DNA of 64,000 nucleotides from Pseudomonadota bacterium (GTDB taxonomy: Bacteria; Pseudomonadota; Gammaproteobacteria; Steroidobacterales; Steroidobacteraceae). Every line of letters starts with the position of its first letter. Position 1 is the stretch's first letter. The notes under the pieces were generated by a model. That model was given only the letters and a program-made list of their open reading frames with translations, was not told the origin of the DNA and did no database searches. The DNA lies in assembly GCA_016704655.1 (NCBI GenBank), contig JADIZR010000001.1:186001-250000 (forward strand), given 5' to 3'. The position numbers and the translations under genes were made by a program. Below are positions 8,514-16,969 of this stretch, piece by piece.

Positions 8514-8640
8514 AGGAAGGGGAGGAAGGGAAGGAAGGGGAGGAAGGGCAGGAAGTTCAGGAAGTACCGGAAGGGCAAGAAGGTCAGGAAGTGACCCCTT
8601 CCTAACCTTCCTAACCTTCCTGAACTTCCTGCCCTTCCGC
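8514..8640. repeat. 9-bp tandem repeat array, head-to-head, between convergent genes
   Basis: The whole space between the stop of the cyclase gene (8511-8513) and the stop of pckG (8641-8643) is made of 9-bp units. On the plus strand, nine purine-rich units of the form AGGAAGGGN run from 8514 to 8594. A four-base CCCC spacer follows, then pyrimidine-rich units TTCCTAACC, TTCCTAACC, TTCCTGAAC and TTCCTGCCC (8599-8634) and a terminal TTCCGC. The two blocks are inverted relative to each other and could fold into a long hairpin in transcripts from either side. A similar array lies at 19812-19967 and a related one inside tsaB. There is no T run, so classical termination is not obvious. Confidence 0.9.
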
Positions 8641-10386
8641 TCAGCCGAGCGCCCGCTGTACCTGCCGGTGCTTGTCCTTGAGCTGCTGCGGCACGCGCGT
8701 GCCGTAGCTCTCGAGGTACTTGCCGATGTCTTCGATCTCCGCATGCCAGGCGGACTGATCGATGTTCATCAGTTGCTGCAGGGCGTCGTCGCTGAGATTG
8801 ATGCCCTTGAGATCGATGTCTTCCGGACGAGGCAGGAAACCGATCGGCGTTTCTTTCGCCTGCGCGCGGCCTTCACAGCGATCGATGATCCAGGAGAGCA
8901 CGCGCAGGTTGTCGCCGAATCCCGGCCACAGGAACTTGCCGTCCCTGTCCTGGCGGAACCAGTTGACGTGATAGACCTTCGGCAGTTGCTTCGCGCGGCC
9001 CTCGAAGCTCAACCAGTGCGACCAGTAGTCAGCGAAGTTGTAGCCGCAGAACGGCTTCATTGCCATCGAATCACGGCGCACCACGCCGACCTGGCCGACG
9101 GCCGCTGCAGTCGTTTCCGACGCCATGCCGGCGCCGATCATGACGCCGTGCGCCCAGTCGCGGGCTTCGTACACCAGCGGGGCTACTTCGCGGCGGCGGC
9201 CGCCGAAGAGGATTGCGGAGATCGGCACGCCTTCCGGGTGCTCCATCAGGTGCGAGTACGCCGGGTTCTGCTTGGCCGAAACGGTGAAACGTGAGTTCGG
9301 GTGCGCGGCAGGTGTCGTCGCCGTGGCCTTATCGTATGGCTTGCCCTGCCAGTCGATGACCGGTGTGCCCGACGTCCGGCCTTCCCACCACGGCTCGTTG
9401 TCGGCGGTCAGCGCCACGTTGGTGAAGATCGTGTCGTGGTGGATCATCTCGTAGGCGTTGCGGTTGGTCTTCGGGCTGGTGCCCGGCACCACGCCGAAGA
9501 AACCGGCTTCCGGATTGATCGCGCGCAGGCGACCGTCGCTGCCGACGTGCAGCCACGCGATGTCCTCGCCGATCGTCCACACCTTCCAGCCCGGCATCGT
9601 GTCGGGCGGGATCAGCATCCCTAAGTTGGTCTTGCCACAGGCCGACGGGAACGCGCCCAGGACGTAGTGCACCTCGCCGCGCGGATTTTCCATGCCGACG
9701 ATGAGCATGTGCTCGGCGAGCCAGCCTTCGGTGCGTGCCTGGTAGCTTGCGATGCGCAGGGCATGGCACTTCTTGCCGAGCAGCGCGTTGCCGCCATAGC
9801 CCGAACCGATGCTCTTGATCGAGAGTTCCTCGGGGAAATGCATGATGAAGCGCTTGTCGGGATCGAGATCGCCGATCGAGTGCAGTCCTCTGACGAAGGT
9901 GCCGTCCTGCTCGATGCGGTGCAGCGCCGGCGTGCCCATGCGCGTCATGATCCGCATATTCAGCACGACATAGGGGCTGTCGGTGATCTCGACGCCGCAG
10001 CGCGAGTGGGGCGAGTTGATCGGGCCCATGCAGTAGGGCACGACGTACATCGTGCGGCCCTGCATGCAGCCTGCGAACAAGGCATCGATCCGGGCATGCG
10101 CGGCCGCCGGGTCCATCCAGTTGTTGTTCGGGCCGGCGTCTTCCTGGTCCGGCGTGCAGATGAAGGTGAGGTGCTCGACGCGTGCGACGTCCGAGGGGTT
10201 GGAACGATGCAGGTAGCACTTCGGGAAGGTCGCCTGGTTCAGTTCGATCAGGTCACCGGTGCCGAGCATCTGCTGGATGAGTTCGTCGCGCTCGATGTCC
10301 GAGCCGTTGCACCAGTGGATGCGGTCGGGTCGCGTCAGTTTCGCTGTCTGTTCGACCCAATCGCGCAGGGATGTATTCGTAGTCAT
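8641..10386 (-). CDS. pckG: Phosphoenolpyruvate carboxykinase (GTP)
   Basis: A 581-residue GTP-dependent PEP carboxykinase that converts oxaloacetate to PEP, the first committed step of gluconeogenesis. Seen motifs are PSACGKTNLGML (P-loop with the reactive cysteine) near residue 270, NPEAGFFGVVPGTS near 310, and WFRQDRDGKFLWPGFGDNLRVL near 500. Most enteric gammaproteobacteria carry the ATP enzyme, so the GTP form is a lineage marker. I chose ATG 10386 (MTTNTSLRDW), which has AAAGG nine bases upstream; an in-frame GTG at 10404 would add six residues. The stop abuts the repeat array. A TATAAT on the minus strand at 10419-10424 may be its -10 box. Confidence 0.96.
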   Translation of the reverse strand: MTTNTSLRDWVEQTAKLTRPDRIHWCNGSDIERDELIQQMLGTGDLIELNQATFPKCYLHRSNPSDVARVEHLTFICTPDQEDAGPNNNWMDPAAAHARIDALFAGCMQGRTMYVVPYCMGPINSPHSRCGVEITDSPYVVLNMRIMTRMGTPALHRIEQDGTFVRGLHSIGDLDPDKRFIMHFPEELSIKSIGSGYGGNALLGKKCHALRIASYQARTEGWLAEHMLIVGMENPRGEVHYVLGAFPSACGKTNLGMLIPPDTMPGWKVWTIGEDIAWLHVGSDGRLRAINPEAGFFGVVPGTSPKTNRNAYEMIHHDTIFTNVALTADNEPWWEGRTSGTPVIDWQGKPYDKATATTPAAHPNSRFTVSAKQNPAYSHLMEHPEGVPISAILFGGRRREVAPLVYEARDWAHGVMIGAGMASETTAAAVGQVGVVRRDSMAMKPFCGYNFADYWSHWLSFEGRAKQLPKVYHVNWFRQDRDGKFLWPGFGDNLRVLSWIIDRCEGRAQAKETPIGFLPRPEDIDLKGINLSDDALQQLMNIDQSAWHAEIEDIGKYLESYGTRVPQQLKDKHRQVQRALG

Positions 10387-10485
10387 TAAGGGACCTTTCG
10401 CCACAGCTCAATCGAGGAATTATAGCTGCCCGACCCCTGTTGCGCTGAGTCGCGACAGGACCCATGAGTGCGGGTAGTACGCACC

Positions 10486-10512
10486 AAAAAAAGCGCCCTC
10501 CGTGGAGGGCGC
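10486..10512 (-). terminator. Rho-independent terminator of the phasin gene
   Basis: A perfect 9-bp stem (GCGCCCTCC at 10493-10501 and GGAGGGCGC at 10504-10512) with a 2-base loop is flanked by seven A on the plus strand (10486-10492). Read on the minus strand this is a stem followed by seven T, placed about 85 bases after the phasin stop. Confidence 0.88.
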
Positions 10513-10595
10513 AATCAGGGGGAGACCTGTGGCCAGGGCCCGCGTCTTGGTTCTAATCGGCGATGCGGGCCCGGCTTTTGTCCTGAATCAGTCGG

Positions 10596-11135
10596 TTACG
10601 CGGCCTTGCGGGCGCGCTTGACGGTCTTGCGGGTCGCACGCTTGACGGCAGCGGTCTTGCGACGCACGGCAGCCTTCGGCGCCTCGACTTCCTTCTCGAC
10701 GATGCTCTCGTAGGCATGCCTGGCGACGTTACGGAAATCGCGGCCTGCGACCTTGACGATGGTCACGACGCGGGTCGCGTCTTCCGCCATGCGCGCGCGC
10801 GTGGCGGGCGTGAGCTCGATCTGCTCGCGCACGAGTTCGATGATGTTTTCCGCACGCGTTGCGCGCTCGAGGCGCAGCGCCACGTCCGTCAGGGCAGACG
10901 TCACGACGTCCGACTGCAACTCGATCAGGCTCTGCACGGCGGTCTGCGAGACCGACGTCAGCTTCACGCCGGACCGGGCGATCATGCGCACGGGGCTCTT
11001 CAGGGCTTTGAGGGTTTCGGCGGAGCCGGTGATGGCTTCGCGGACGGTTGCGGCGGAATTCTTGCGGAAGCTGCGAACCTTGCCAGTGAGCAGATCACCG
11101 CGCTCGGCGATGTATTCCTGCATATCTACGATCAT
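10596..11135 (-). CDS. Phasin-family protein with basic C-terminal tail
   Basis: A 179-residue, helix-rich, cysteine-free protein resembling phasin (PF09361) proteins, which coat polyhydroxyalkanoate granules. The core (LTGKVRSFRKNSAATVREAIT to NIIELVREQIELTPATRARM) is amphipathic helix, and the last 40 residues are rich in Lys, Ala and Arg (AAVRRKTAAVKRATRKTVKRA), like histone H1-type or PhaF-type DNA-binding tails. The start is ATG 11135, with AAGGAG seven bases upstream; longer in-frame readings upstream lack such a site. A strong terminator follows. No PHA synthase, depolymerase or phaR is in the window, so a role in carbon storage or nucleoid-granule tethering is inference from the family. 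Confidence 0.8.
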   Translation of the reverse strand: MIVDMQEYIAERGDLLTGKVRSFRKNSAATVREAITGSAETLKALKSPVRMIARSGVKLTSVSQTAVQSLIELQSDVVTSALTDVALRLERATRAENIIELVREQIELTPATRARMAEDATRVVTIVKVAGRDFRNVARHAYESIVEKEVEAPKAAVRRKTAAVKRATRKTVKRARKAA

Positions 11136-11354
11136 GGCGATCTCCTTAGGGTTGTTCGTGGCTGCTGCATCGCAGCATTGCTGCATTGCACAATAATCCA
11201 GATGACCGCCACTGTCAAATGGGTAGATATGCCCAGCCAGAACGACGCCGGCGCAGTCGATCTGCAACTGGCTGCAACACCAGGGAGTTTCGGGGTGTGC
11301 ACGCCCCTTATGTCGCTTGCCTCGAACCCGCCCGTCCCGCAGAGTCCGCCCCCG

Positions 11355-11954
11355 ATGCCTGCCTACCCGATCCACGGTAACCTCGTCCTGCATCCGGGCA
11401 CTGAGCGGTCCGGAAAACGCTTGTCAGCGTTCGCAGCGCTGGTCCTGCTGCTGTGCATATCGACGTGGCAGGGCCGGGTTCTGGCCCAGGGCGTCGCCGA
11501 CAACCCGAAAGTTGCCGAGGCCACCGGATCCGGTCCGTTACAGACTGCGATCGAAGTGCAGAAGCTCGAGGTCAGCGTGGGCCCGGGCGGGCAGGAGATT
11601 CGTCGCTGGGTCCCCGCCGAGCGGCTCAACGCCGGTGACGAGGTTCACTACACGGTGCGCGTGCATAACCCGGGCAAGCAGGCGGTGGACAAGGTCGTCG
11701 TCACCAAGCGACTGCCTTTCGGCGTTCACTACCGGCGTGGCTCGGCCACGGGTCCCGCCGCCGACGTGCAGTTCTCGATCGATGGCGGCGAGACCTATGC
11801 GACGCCCGAGACGCTTGCGCGAGCGGCGCGTGGCGCCAGGAATAGCGCAAACAAGCCGCTCGAAAAAGACTACACGCACGTCCGCTGGGTGCTCAGGAAG
11901 CCGCTGGGTCCAGCCTCGACCGCGCTGCTGCGCTTTCGCGCGACATTCTCCTGA
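11355..11954 (+). CDS. Exported DUF11-like protein of unknown role
   Basis: About 199 residues. A long basic N-region is followed by a hydrophobic stretch LSAFAALVLLLC and a likely signal-peptidase site after VLAQ near residue 45. The mature part contains a single immunoglobulin-like DUF11 motif (LNAGDEVHYTVRVHNPGKQ, then VVVTKRLPFGVHY), a fold found in cell-surface and conserved repeat-domain proteins. The start is uncertain: ATG 11355 or ATG 11310 are both in frame and neither has a clear ribosome-binding site. It ends five bases before the helicase gene and may be cotranscribed with it, but no functional link is apparent. The gap 11136-11354 upstream probably carries the divergent promoters for this gene and the phasin. 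Confidence 0.7.
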   Translation: MPAYPIHGNLVLHPGTERSGKRLSAFAALVLLLCISTWQGRVLAQGVADNPKVAEATGSGPLQTAIEVQKLEVSVGPGGQEIRRWVPAERLNAGDEVHYTVRVHNPGKQAVDKVVVTKRLPFGVHYRRGSATGPAADVQFSIDGGETYATPETLARAARGARNSANKPLEKDYTHVRWVLRKPLGPASTALLRFRATFS

Positions 11955-11959
11955 CGCGC

Positions 11960-13894
11960 ATGGCAACGCCGCTGGCAGAAATCCTGGGGCCCGACGGGCC
12001 GCTGGCCCGCGCGTTGCCGGGCTACAAGGCGCGTCCGCAGCAGATCGAAATGGCTGAACACGTGGCGGCCGCGCTGCAGGAACGCCTGCAACTGGTGGTC
12101 GAAGCGGGTACCGGTACTGGCAAGACTTTCGCTTACCTCGTGCCAGCGCTGCTGTCGGGTCGCAAGGTCATCGTTTCCACCGGCACCCGCGCATTGCAGG
12201 ATCAGCTGTTTCACCGTGACCTGCCGACGATCTGTGCCGCCATCGGTCGACCCGTGCGCATCGCGCTGCTGAAAGGTCGCGCCAATTATCTCTGCCGTCA
12301 CCGGCTCGACATGGCCGAGCAACAGGCCTATGCGCGCGGGCTGCGCAAGGAAGTCGCGACTGCGTTGCCCAGGGTTCGCGCCTGGTCGTTCACGACGAAG
12401 CGGGGCGACGTCGCGGAGTTGCCCGGCATCGGCGAGCAGGATCCCGTGTGGCCGTGGGTGACGTCGACACGCGAGAACTGCCTCGGGGCGGAGTGCCCGA
12501 AGTTCGAAGAGTGTTTCGTGCTCGCGGCACGGCGCGAGGCGCAGGCCGCCGACATCGTCGTCGTCAATCACTACCTGTTAATGGCCGACCTGGTGTTGAA
12601 GGAAGAAGGGTTTGGTGACCTGCTTCCCGGCGCCGACGCGATCGTGATCGACGAGGCGCACCAGTTGCCGGACGTCGCCGCACAGTTCCTGGGCTACAGC
12701 GTCAGCACGCGCCAGCTCGCCGCCATTTCGAAGGACGTCGCGGGTGAGCTGCTGCTCGCGCAGCAGATGGCGGGCAAGGTCGACGGCGCATTGAGCGGCT
12801 TGGACGCGCAAATCGCGGCCGTGCTGGCGATCACCAGCGGCCAGGACGCACGGCTCGAGCACGCACAATGGCCGGACCGCCTGCTCGAAGCGTTGAACGG
12901 GCTGGGCGCTCGCGCAAAAGAACTGGCTGACGCCATCGCACCGCTCGGCGCCGACGGGCAGGCCGCGTTCAAGCGCCTGCAGGAGCGGCTCGAGGAAAAT
13001 GCCGACCGGTTGCATTCGCTGACGGCCGAGGATGCGCCGGGTGGGGTGCGCTGGGCCGAAACCAGCGCGCGCAACGTCAGCGCGCATTTCGCGCCTGTAG
13101 ACGTCGCGAGCCAGCTCTCATCGCTGATGGAGACCCAGCCGTGCGCGTGGATCCTCACGTCAGCGACGCTCGCCGTGGGTGACGACTTTTCCCACTTCAA
13201 GCGCCGCAGCGGGCTCACGCGCGCGACGACCGTGCGTTTCGCGAGCCCGTTCGACTTTGCGAACCAGGCGCTAATGTACCTGCCGAAGGGGCTGGGGGAA
13301 CCAGGTGCGCCGGACCATGCGCGTAACGTGATCAACGCGGCGTTGCCGGTGCTCGAGGCGAGCGGCGGCCGCGCGTTCATCCTGTTCACGAGTCATCGTG
13401 GCCTGCGCGAGGGCGCCGAAGAACTCTATCGGCTGTGGGGCGAGACCCCGCCGTTCCCGGTGCTGATCCAGGGCGGCGCCTCGCGTGACCATCTCCTGCG
13501 CGCGTTTCGCGAAGCCGGTAATGCAGTGCTGCTGGGCACAGGCAGTTTCTGGGAAGGCATCGACGTGAAGGGCGAGGCGCTCAGCGTCGTGATCATCGAC
13601 AAGCTGCCGTTCGCGGCGCCGGACGATCCGCTGCTGAAGGCGAGGCTCGCGGCGATCCGCGAGCAGGGCGGCAACCCGTTCTTCGACGAGCAGGTGCCGC
13701 AGGCGGTGATTGCCTTGAAGCAGGGGGTCGGCCGGCTGATCCGCGACGAAGCCGACTGCGGCGTGGTCATGCTCTGCGATACTCGCCTGGTGACGAAGGG
13801 CTATGGACGTCAGTTCATCGCCAGCCTGCCGCCGATGCGGCGCACGCGCGCCCTCGAGGATGTGCAGGCCTTCCTGCGGGAGAAGCTCGGATGA
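11960..13894 (+). CDS. yoaA: ATP-dependent DNA helicase, YoaA/DinG family
   Basis: A 644-residue XPD-like superfamily 2 helicase (E. coli YoaA has 636). Walker A is EAGTGTGKTFAYL near residue 48 and the DEAH box is VIDEAHQLPD near 230. Four cysteines for an iron-sulphur cluster are visible (NYLCRHRL near 113, then NCLGAECPKFEECF near 173-185). The C-terminal helicase motifs include GSFWEGIDVKGE and QGVGRLIRDEAD. YoaA works with the polymerase III chi subunit in replication repair; DinG is the close alternative, but the length and the motif pattern favour YoaA. It overlaps tsaB by four bases (ATGA), an arrangement that couples the two genes. Confidence 0.92.
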   Translation: MATPLAEILGPDGPLARALPGYKARPQQIEMAEHVAAALQERLQLVVEAGTGTGKTFAYLVPALLSGRKVIVSTGTRALQDQLFHRDLPTICAAIGRPVRIALLKGRANYLCRHRLDMAEQQAYARGLRKEVATALPRVRAWSFTTKRGDVAELPGIGEQDPVWPWVTSTRENCLGAECPKFEECFVLAARREAQAADIVVVNHYLLMADLVLKEEGFGDLLPGADAIVIDEAHQLPDVAAQFLGYSVSTRQLAAISKDVAGELLLAQQMAGKVDGALSGLDAQIAAVLAITSGQDARLEHAQWPDRLLEALNGLGARAKELADAIAPLGADGQAAFKRLQERLEENADRLHSLTAEDAPGGVRWAETSARNVSAHFAPVDVASQLSSLMETQPCAWILTSATLAVGDDFSHFKRRSGLTRATTVRFASPFDFANQALMYLPKGLGEPGAPDHARNVINAALPVLEASGGRAFILFTSHRGLREGAEELYRLWGETPPFPVLIQGGASRDHLLRAFREAGNAVLLGTGSFWEGIDVKGEALSVVIIDKLPFAAPDDPLLKARLAAIREQGGNPFFDEQVPQAVIALKQGVGRLIRDEADCGVVMLCDTRLVTKGYGRQFIASLPPMRRTRALEDVQAFLREKLG

Positions 13895-14625
13895 AGCTGC
13901 TCCGCATGCTGGCGATCGACACTTCGACCGAGGCCTGCTCGGCCGCGCTGCTGTGGTCCGACGGCGAGATGCGCCAGCGCTTCGTAGTCACCGAGCGCGG
14001 CCACGCCGACCTCATCCTGCCGATGATCGACGAGTTGCTGGCCGAAGCGGGGTGCAAGCTCAAGGATCTCGACGGTTTGGCGTTCGGTCGCGGACCCGGC
14101 GGCTTCACCGGGCTGCGGATCGCGGCAGGCGTCATTCAGGGGCTCGCTTATGGGGCGGGTTTGCGCGTTGCGCCGGTCTCGAGCCTCGCCGCCGTCGCCT
14201 TCCTGTCTTCCTGTCCTTCCTCGCCTTCCTCGCCTTCCTCCCCTTCCTCAGGCGTCCTGGTCTGCAACGACGCGCGCATGAACGAGGTGTACTGGGGATG
14301 TTATCGATTCGATCCCGACGCCCCGTGCGTGCCCATCGTACTGGCCGCGGAAGCGGTCGGACCCGAAAACAGCGTGCTGCCAACGCCCACCGTCACGCGC
14401 TTCGCGGGCAATGGCATCGTGCGGTATCCGGCACTGCAGGCCCGGCTCGAATCCGCCGGACTGAGCTACTGCACGGGCGTGTATCCTCGCGCTGACGCTA
14501 TTGCTCGCCTCGGCCAGCAAATGCTGCAACAGGGTGACGGCGTGGATGCAGCTGAGGCATTGCCGGTCTATATTCGTGACAATGTCGCGCGTCCCCCGCG
14601 GCCGGCCGTCACGGGACTGTCATAA
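13891..14625 (+). CDS. tsaB: tRNA threonylcarbamoyladenosine biosynthesis protein TsaB, with a repeat-encoded insert
   Basis: A 244-residue TsaB, the partner of TsaD in forming N6-threonylcarbamoyladenosine at position 37 of ANN-decoding tRNAs. Family motifs are MLAIDTSTEACSAALL at the N terminus, GRGPGGFTGLRIAAGVIQGLA near residue 70 and CNDARMNEVYWGCY near 128. Between SSLAAVAFL and VLVCNDARM the protein carries an insert of about 15 residues, SSCPSSPSSPSSPSSG, encoded by the same 9-bp repeat family found between genes elsewhere in the window. In E. coli TsaB this position is a loop, so the insert is probably tolerated. The start overlaps the helicase stop by four bases; the stop overlaps a Pho-box-like half-site before phoB. 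Confidence 0.93.
   Translation: MKLLRMLAIDTSTEACSAALLWSDGEMRQRFVVTERGHADLILPMIDELLAEAGCKLKDLDGLAFGRGPGGFTGLRIAAGVIQGLAYGAGLRVAPVSSLAAVAFLSSCPSSPSSPSSPSSGVLVCNDARMNEVYWGCYRFDPDAPCVPIVLAAEAVGPENSVLPTPTVTRFAGNGIVRYPALQARLESAGLSYCTGVYPRADAIARLGQQMLQQGDGVDAAEALPVYIRDNVARPPRPAVTGLS
14198..14252 (+). repeat. In-frame 9-bp repeat array inside tsaB
   Basis: Six consecutive units (TTCCTGTC, TTCCTGTCC, TTCCTCGCC, TTCCTCGCC, TTCCTCCCC, TTCCTCAGG) match the pyrimidine-strand unit of the two intergenic arrays. Because the unit is nine bases, the reading frame is kept and each full unit is read as Pro-Ser-Ser. The first unit is one base short, yet the surrounding TsaB frame is intact on both sides. Confidence 0.9.
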
Positions 14626-14640
14626 TTGGCGCATGTAATG
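14617..14640 (+). promoter_or_regulatory. Possible weak Pho box before phoB
   Basis: A perfect half-site CTGTCAT at 14617-14623 overlaps the tsaB stop codon and is followed by AATT and, at 11-bp spacing, GGCGCAT (4 of 7 matches). PhoB is commonly autoregulated through such a box. The second half is poor, so this is a tentative call. Confidence 0.4.
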
Positions 14641-14675
14641 CGCCTGTAATGGCATACGCCGCAACTGGACCAGTC

Positions 14676-15371
<696 letters not shown>

Positions 15372-15403
15372 GCGGAACATCGAAGGACCGAGGATCGCAG
15401 CGC

Positions 15404-16720
15404 GTGTCCCGACCTGCCTGGCAGCATCTCCTCGGAATCTTCGGCGGCCTGCTGGCTGCCCTGGCCTGCGGTTGGATCATCGATCGACCGGGGTTGTGCG
15501 CCTCACTCTACCTGGCCGCCATCGTCGCCTGGCAGGCGCGCAATCTCATCCGTTTCGAGCATTGGCTGCGCCTGCGCAGCATCCTGAAGCCGCCGAACAT
15601 GGATGGCCTGTGGGGCAATACGGTGGCCATCGCCAATCGCCTCTACCAGCGCAAGCGCTTCCATAAGCGGCGCGCGCTCACGCTGCTGCGGGAGCTGCGG
15701 CGCATGACCTCGGCGATGCCTGACGGCGCCATCCTGCTCGGACCCACGCGCGAGATCCTCTGGTTCAATCCGATGGCGGCGGACTGGCTCGGATTGCGTC
15801 GCAAGCTCGATTACGGCATCCGCATCGACAACCTGATCCGGCAGCCGGAGTTCGTGGAATACGTTGCCGGAGGCGGCAGGGGTCCGGGACCCCGTATCCA
15901 CATGCCGAACCTTGGTGATCGCTGGTTCGCCTTCAACCTCATCACCACCAGCGGGCGCGACCTGCAGTTGCTGATCGTCCGCGACGTGACCAGCGAAGCG
16001 CGACTCGAAAGCATGCGCCGGGATTTCGTGGCCAATGCCTCGCACGAGCTGCGCTCGCCGTTGACCGTGGTGCGCGGTTACCTCGACACGCTCGCTGACG
16101 ATCCGGTCCTGGACGAGGGCTGGCGCGAGCCCGTGCGCGAAATGCAGCGGCAGTCCGAACGCATGCACGGCATCGTCTCCGACCTGCTGGAGCTGTCGCG
16201 CCTCGAAGCCGGCAGCAGCGAGGCAGAGCGGGAACCCATCGACGTCGCGGGGTTGCTGGCGTTGATGCGCAAGGAAGTACTCGCGCGCCCCGATCGGCCG
16301 GCCCAATTCGACCTGCAACTGGAATCGGACGCGCTGCTGCTCGGCGCCGAACCCGAACTGCACTCGATCTTCCAGAACCTGATCATGAACGCGGTGAAGT
16401 ACACGCCTTCGGCAGGCAGGGTGTCAGTGCGGTTCTGGACGGATGGCCTCGGCGGTCACGTCGCGGTGACGGACACGGGCATCGGTATTCCGGCCGCGCA
16501 CATCCCGCGGCTCACCGAGCGCTTCTATCGTGTCGACGCGGGACGGTCGCGCAAGCTGGGCGGCTCCGGGCTCGGGCTCGCGATCGTCAAGCACGCGTTG
16601 CAGCGTCACGGCGCGCAGCTCGAGATCTCCAGCGAAGAAGGCAAGGGCAGCACGTTCACGTGCCATTTCCCGCCCGCGCGCGTCCAGCACCGAGCAAGTC
16701 CTGCGGCCGGGGTTGCCTGA
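15404..16720 (+). CDS. phoR: Phosphate regulon sensor histidine kinase PhoR
   Basis: A 438-residue membrane sensor kinase (E. coli PhoR has 431). Two close hydrophobic segments lie at about residues 7-25 and 30-48, as in PhoR, which lacks a large periplasmic domain. A PAS domain spans about 95-195 (MPDGAILLGPTREILWFNP). The phosphorylated histidine is residue 214 in ANASHELRSPLTVV. The ATPase region shows NLIMNAVKYTP, VAVTDTGIGIP, and GGSGLGLAIVKHALQ. The start is a GTG (VSRPAWQHLL) with AGGA about 10 bases upstream. PhoR is controlled by the PstSCAB-PhoU complex, whose genes lie a few kilobases downstream, and it phosphorylates PhoB. Confidence 0.95.
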   Translation: MSRPAWQHLLGIFGGLLAALACGWIIDRPGLCASLYLAAIVAWQARNLIRFEHWLRLRSILKPPNMDGLWGNTVAIANRLYQRKRFHKRRALTLLRELRRMTSAMPDGAILLGPTREILWFNPMAADWLGLRRKLDYGIRIDNLIRQPEFVEYVAGGGRGPGPRIHMPNLGDRWFAFNLITTSGRDLQLLIVRDVTSEARLESMRRDFVANASHELRSPLTVVRGYLDTLADDPVLDEGWREPVREMQRQSERMHGIVSDLLELSRLEAGSSEAEREPIDVAGLLALMRKEVLARPDRPAQFDLQLESDALLLGAEPELHSIFQNLIMNAVKYTPSAGRVSVRFWTDGLGGHVAVTDTGIGIPAAHIPRLTERFYRVDAGRSRKLGGSGLGLAIVKHALQRHGAQLEISSEEGKGSTFTCHFPPARVQHRASPAAGVA

Positions 16721-16835
16721 CTTCGCCGGGCTCTCCGCCCGACACGCGACAGCGGCGGACCGGACCTCGACGCGACGTCACCCCTCTGCAACCGAACGTC
16801 GGCGGCGCGTTCCAGCACGGCTCGGTGCAGTAATT

Positions 16836-16864
16836 CTGTCGCTGCACTGCAATCTGCCTGTCAC
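16836..16864 (+). promoter_or_regulatory. Pho box with three phased half-sites upstream of the porin gene
   Basis: Three 7-bp half-sites sit at exact 11-bp spacing: CTGTCGC (16836-16842), CTGCAAT (16847-16853) and CTGTCAC (16858-16864), compared with the consensus CTGTCAT. A plausible -10 (TAAAAC, 16875-16880) follows ten bases later, so the box would take the place of the -35 element, as in PhoB-activated promoters. Confidence 0.75.
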
Positions 16865-16969
16865 ATACCCGGCGTAAAACGTGCGCCAAGGAAACGTCGC
16901 GTAAGTGCTCACGAGCACGTTGCCGACGCTGCCGAAGTTGACAGGCAAACCACCGAAAGGGGATCAATT

